NCBI GenBank assembly: GCA_947450115.1
Contig: CANFUE010000016.1
Coordinates: 1-40,501, forward strand
Direction: 5' to 3'
DNA: 40,501 nucleotides
DNA from: Acidimicrobiaceae bacterium
GTDB lineage: Bacteria; Actinomycetota; Acidimicrobiia; Acidimicrobiales; Ilumatobacteraceae
Under the pieces are notes generated by a model. The model was not told the origin of the DNA and did not search any database. It worked only from the letters and a program-made list of their open reading frames with translations. Shown piece by piece: positions 38,383 to 40,501 of the stretch. A program made the position numbers and the translations under genes. The first letter of the stretch is position 1. Each line of letters opens with the position of its first letter.

Positions 38383-40501
38383 GCACACGCACGACGCCCA
38401 AACAACGAGACGTTCTTGGTGTCTCAGCACTTCGCCCAGATGGAATTGCCAAAACCCAAGGTACATTTGCCTTCTCTTCCGACTACACGGCCGACAACAT
38501 GCTGTGGGGCGCAACGTTACGATCACCACATCCATACGCCCGCATCATTTCCATTGACATTTCTGAAGCGATCAAGATCAATGGTGTTGAAACGGTTCTC
38601 TTAGCAAGTGATGTTCCCGGGAAGCCAACCTACGGTCTGATAACTGCAGACCAGCCAGTATTTGCCTCAGACTTTGTTCGCTACATGGGCGAGGCAATTG
38701 CAGCAGTAGCTGCAGATCATCCAGAAACCTGCCGACGTGCTTTAGACGCAATTGTCGTTCACTACGAGGTATTGACACCTCTCACCTCAATTGAAGCTGC
38801 ACTGAACCCCAATACACCAAACATTCATCCTGATGGAAATGTATTCAGACATCAACACATACTCCACGGCGATGCTCAGGCAACTGGCGACATCATTATC
38901 GAAGGCGAATACGAATTAGGAATGCAAGATCAAGCATTTCTTGGCCTTGAAGCCGCTCTGGCCTACCCCGATTCAGATGGAAAAGGTGTGGAACTTGTTG
39001 TAGCTACGCAGTGGTTGCATGAAGATCAAAAACAAATTTCTGATTGTTTAGGAATATCTAAAGACAAAGTGCGCTTGCAACTCGGTGGAGTTGGCGGTGC
39101 GTTCGGTGCCCGAGAAGATATCAGCCTTCAGGTACACACCTGCCTTTTGGCACTACGCACTGGTCGACCCGTCAAGATGCAATACACACGTGAAGAAAGT
39201 TTCTTCGGGCATGTACATCGTCACCCAGGAATTATTGCTCTCAAACATCACGTCACCAACGAAGGACGCATCGTCAAAATTGAAGGCACGATGAAACTTG
39301 ATGGTGGTGCTTACGCTTCAACATCGTCTGCCGTACTCATTAATGGTGTGACGCATATTCAAGGTCCATATAAATGTGCAAATGCAGTCTTTGACGGTTA
39401 TGCAGTACGCACAAATAACCCACCTTGTGGCGCAATGCGCGGCTTTGGAGTGGTGCAGGCATGCTTCGCACACGAGGGTCAAATGGACAAGATTGCCAAG
39501 GCAGTCGGTAAAACACCCGTGGAAGTGCGTCTCCTCAACGCCATGGAAAAAGGAGACACTCTCATTACAGGTCAGGTCATTGAGAGCGTCGCGCCTGTTG
39601 CGCGCTGTATTCGCGAAACAGATGCATTGCCTCTTCCGGCTCCCCTTTCTGCAAACGCAGGAACAATGGAGCTTCCCGGCGGGTCAGGCAGAACATCAGA
39701 AAACCACAACATCAAACGCGGAATCGGTTGGGGTGTTTCCATTAAGAACTTGATGTACAGCGAAGGGTTCGACGATAGTGCCGAAGCTCGCTGCACCTTG
39801 GCAGATGGCGTTGCCACTCTGAAATTTGCTACAGCAGAAGTTGGACAGGGTTTCGTCATTCTTGCTCAGCAAATCGCTCGCACCGTCCTCGGTGTCGACA
39901 TCGTAGTTCTCGACCGTATCGATACAAATATCGGGTCAGCCGGGTCCACTTCTGCTTCACGTCAAACATGGATGAGTGGCGGCGCGGTCGATGGTGCATG
40001 CCGCCTTGTGCGCGAAAGACTTTTCGAACATGTGGGCCACATGCATGGTCTAGACCCCTTGCAGTTGGTCATTGAAGACACCGACATTGTCGACACCATG
40101 GGTCCACTTCGCATCAGTGTGAGTGAAGCGAGCAAGGGCATGAAAATTACTCAAACCTTTCTCCATCAGCATCGCAAAACAGACGAGCTCGATGAAAACG
40201 GACAAGGGAATTGTCACGTCGCTTTCGCTTTTGTTGCTCACCGAGCAGTGGTTGATGTCGATGTTGAACTTGGTCTGGTAAAAGTTGTGCAAATTGCAAC
40301 TGCTCAAGACGTTGGACGTTCTCTCAATCCACTTGCACTTCTTGGCCAAATCGAAGGCGGCATCGCCCAAGGTCTCGGTTTAGCCGTGATGGAAGAAATT
40401 ATCGTGCAAAATGGCATCGTAAAAAATCCGAGCTTTACCGACTACCTGTTGCCTACTGCGCTCGATGCTCCAGATGTTCTCTTCATACCTATTGAAGAAC
40501 C
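38379..40501 (+). CDS. pucD: Xanthine dehydrogenase molybdenum-binding subunit D (PucD type), partial
   Basis: Reading from GTG 38379 gives 707 codons in one open frame to the window edge; full PucD proteins are about 750 residues, so the C-terminus, including the expected catalytic Glu, is outside. Landmarks: GVGGAFGAREDISLQVHTC, CGAMRGFGVVQACFAHEG, AEVGQGFVILAQQ, SAGSTSASRQTWMSGGA, and GNCHVAFAFVAHRAVVDVDV with ATAQDVGRSLNP near the 3' end, which are typical of PucD. Oxidises hypoxanthine/xanthine to urate as the catalytic subunit with PucC and PucE. Confidence 0.92.
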   Translation, partial: MSTRTTPKQRDVLGVSALRPDGIAKTQGTFAFSSDYTADNMLWGATLRSPHPYARIISIDISEAIKINGVETVLLASDVPGKPTYGLITADQPVFASDFVRYMGEAIAAVAADHPETCRRALDAIVVHYEVLTPLTSIEAALNPNTPNIHPDGNVFRHQHILHGDAQATGDIIIEGEYELGMQDQAFLGLEAALAYPDSDGKGVELVVATQWLHEDQKQISDCLGISKDKVRLQLGGVGGAFGAREDISLQVHTCLLALRTGRPVKMQYTREESFFGHVHRHPGIIALKHHVTNEGRIVKIEGTMKLDGGAYASTSSAVLINGVTHIQGPYKCANAVFDGYAVRTNNPPCGAMRGFGVVQACFAHEGQMDKIAKAVGKTPVEVRLLNAMEKGDTLITGQVIESVAPVARCIRETDALPLPAPLSANAGTMELPGGSGRTSENHNIKRGIGWGVSIKNLMYSEGFDDSAEARCTLADGVATLKFATAEVGQGFVILAQQIARTVLGVDIVVLDRIDTNIGSAGSTSASRQTWMSGGAVDGACRLVRERLFEHVGHMHGLDPLQLVIEDTDIVDTMGPLRISVSEASKGMKITQTFLHQHRKTDELDENGQGNCHVAFAFVAHRAVVDVDVELGLVKVVQIATAQDVGRSLNPLALLGQIEGGIAQGLGLAVMEEIIVQNGIVKNPSFTDYLLPTALDAPDVLFIPIEE

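Noticed and set aside
1-40501. tRNA, rRNA, CRISPR arrays, insertion sequences or phage genes
   Set aside because: The short intergenic gaps were read on both strands and none contains a recognisable RNA gene, repeat array, transposase or integrase.

Overview
This is a gene-dense stretch of bacterial chromosome with moderate GC. The gene content points to an Actinomycetota, most likely a planktonic Acidimicrobiia-type lineage. Signs of that are a DUF3151 protein, a GuaB1-type IMPDH/GMP reductase relative, a mycothiol-type maleylpyruvate isomerase family protein, PPOX and F420-type LLM flavoproteins, CtaA, and SDR/acyl-CoA enzymes. The assignment rests on gene families only; there is no rRNA or tRNA in the window. 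No CRISPR array, insertion sequence, tRNA or prophage was seen, and no gap between genes exceeds about 205 bp.

Layout. 1-1279 (minus strand): DUF3151, MobA-like cofactor nucleotidyltransferase, rhodanese (cut by the window edge). 1346-3601: small membrane protein, histidine phosphatase, M18 aminopeptidase. 3556-6356 (minus): guaB1, cmk, plsC. 6377-8040: alpha/beta hydrolase and Sua5/TsaC-type tRNA threonylcarbamoylation enzyme. 8018-9347 (minus): enoyl-CoA hydratase and an orphan J-domain protein. 9365-13437: NPD-family flavoprotein, CtaA, PPOX protein, SnoaL-like protein, then a terminator and a secreted M23 peptidase with two peptidoglycan-binding domains. 13438-20158: methyltransferase, second histidine phosphatase, acyl-CoA synthetase, PPOX protein, two SDRs and a zinc alcohol dehydrogenase. 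20162-22624: lipoprotein, DoxX, anchored unknown protein, hexapeptide acyltransferase. 22664-28537: ThuA, SnoaL, nitroreductase, panB, panC, MDMPI-family protein, ProA-like dehydrogenase. 28570-30017: ETHE1-type persulfide dioxygenase candidate and a TauE exporter, convergent.

30087-40501 is the most distinctive region. Eight co-directional, mostly overlapping genes encode an M20 carbamoylase/allantoate-hydrolase-type enzyme, an N-carbamoyl-D-amino-acid-hydrolase homologue, a fused 2Fe-2S/molybdenum hydroxylase resembling the selenium-dependent xanthine dehydrogenase family, a shortened SsnA-type aminohydrolase, an F420-type LLM oxidoreductase, and a PucC/PucE/PucD-type xanthine dehydrogenase. 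The last gene runs off the window. I read this as a purine or related N-heterocycle catabolic operon that combines an aerobic Puc-type enzyme with parts known from anaerobic (SsnA/Se-XDH) purine loci.

Two layers of architecture run through the window. First, at least 16 gene starts at the head of transcription units have a TANNNT hexamer 6 to 8 nt (12 of them exactly 6 nt) before ATG or GTG, the signature of leaderless transcripts; at two divergent junctions one symmetric TANNNTA heptamer reads as a -10 box in both directions. Second, all nine convergent gene pairs either overlap (six) or are separated by 0-3 bp (three). The M23 peptidase gene is an exception to the leaderless style: it has a strong Shine-Dalgarno sequence buried in a 13-bp hairpin.
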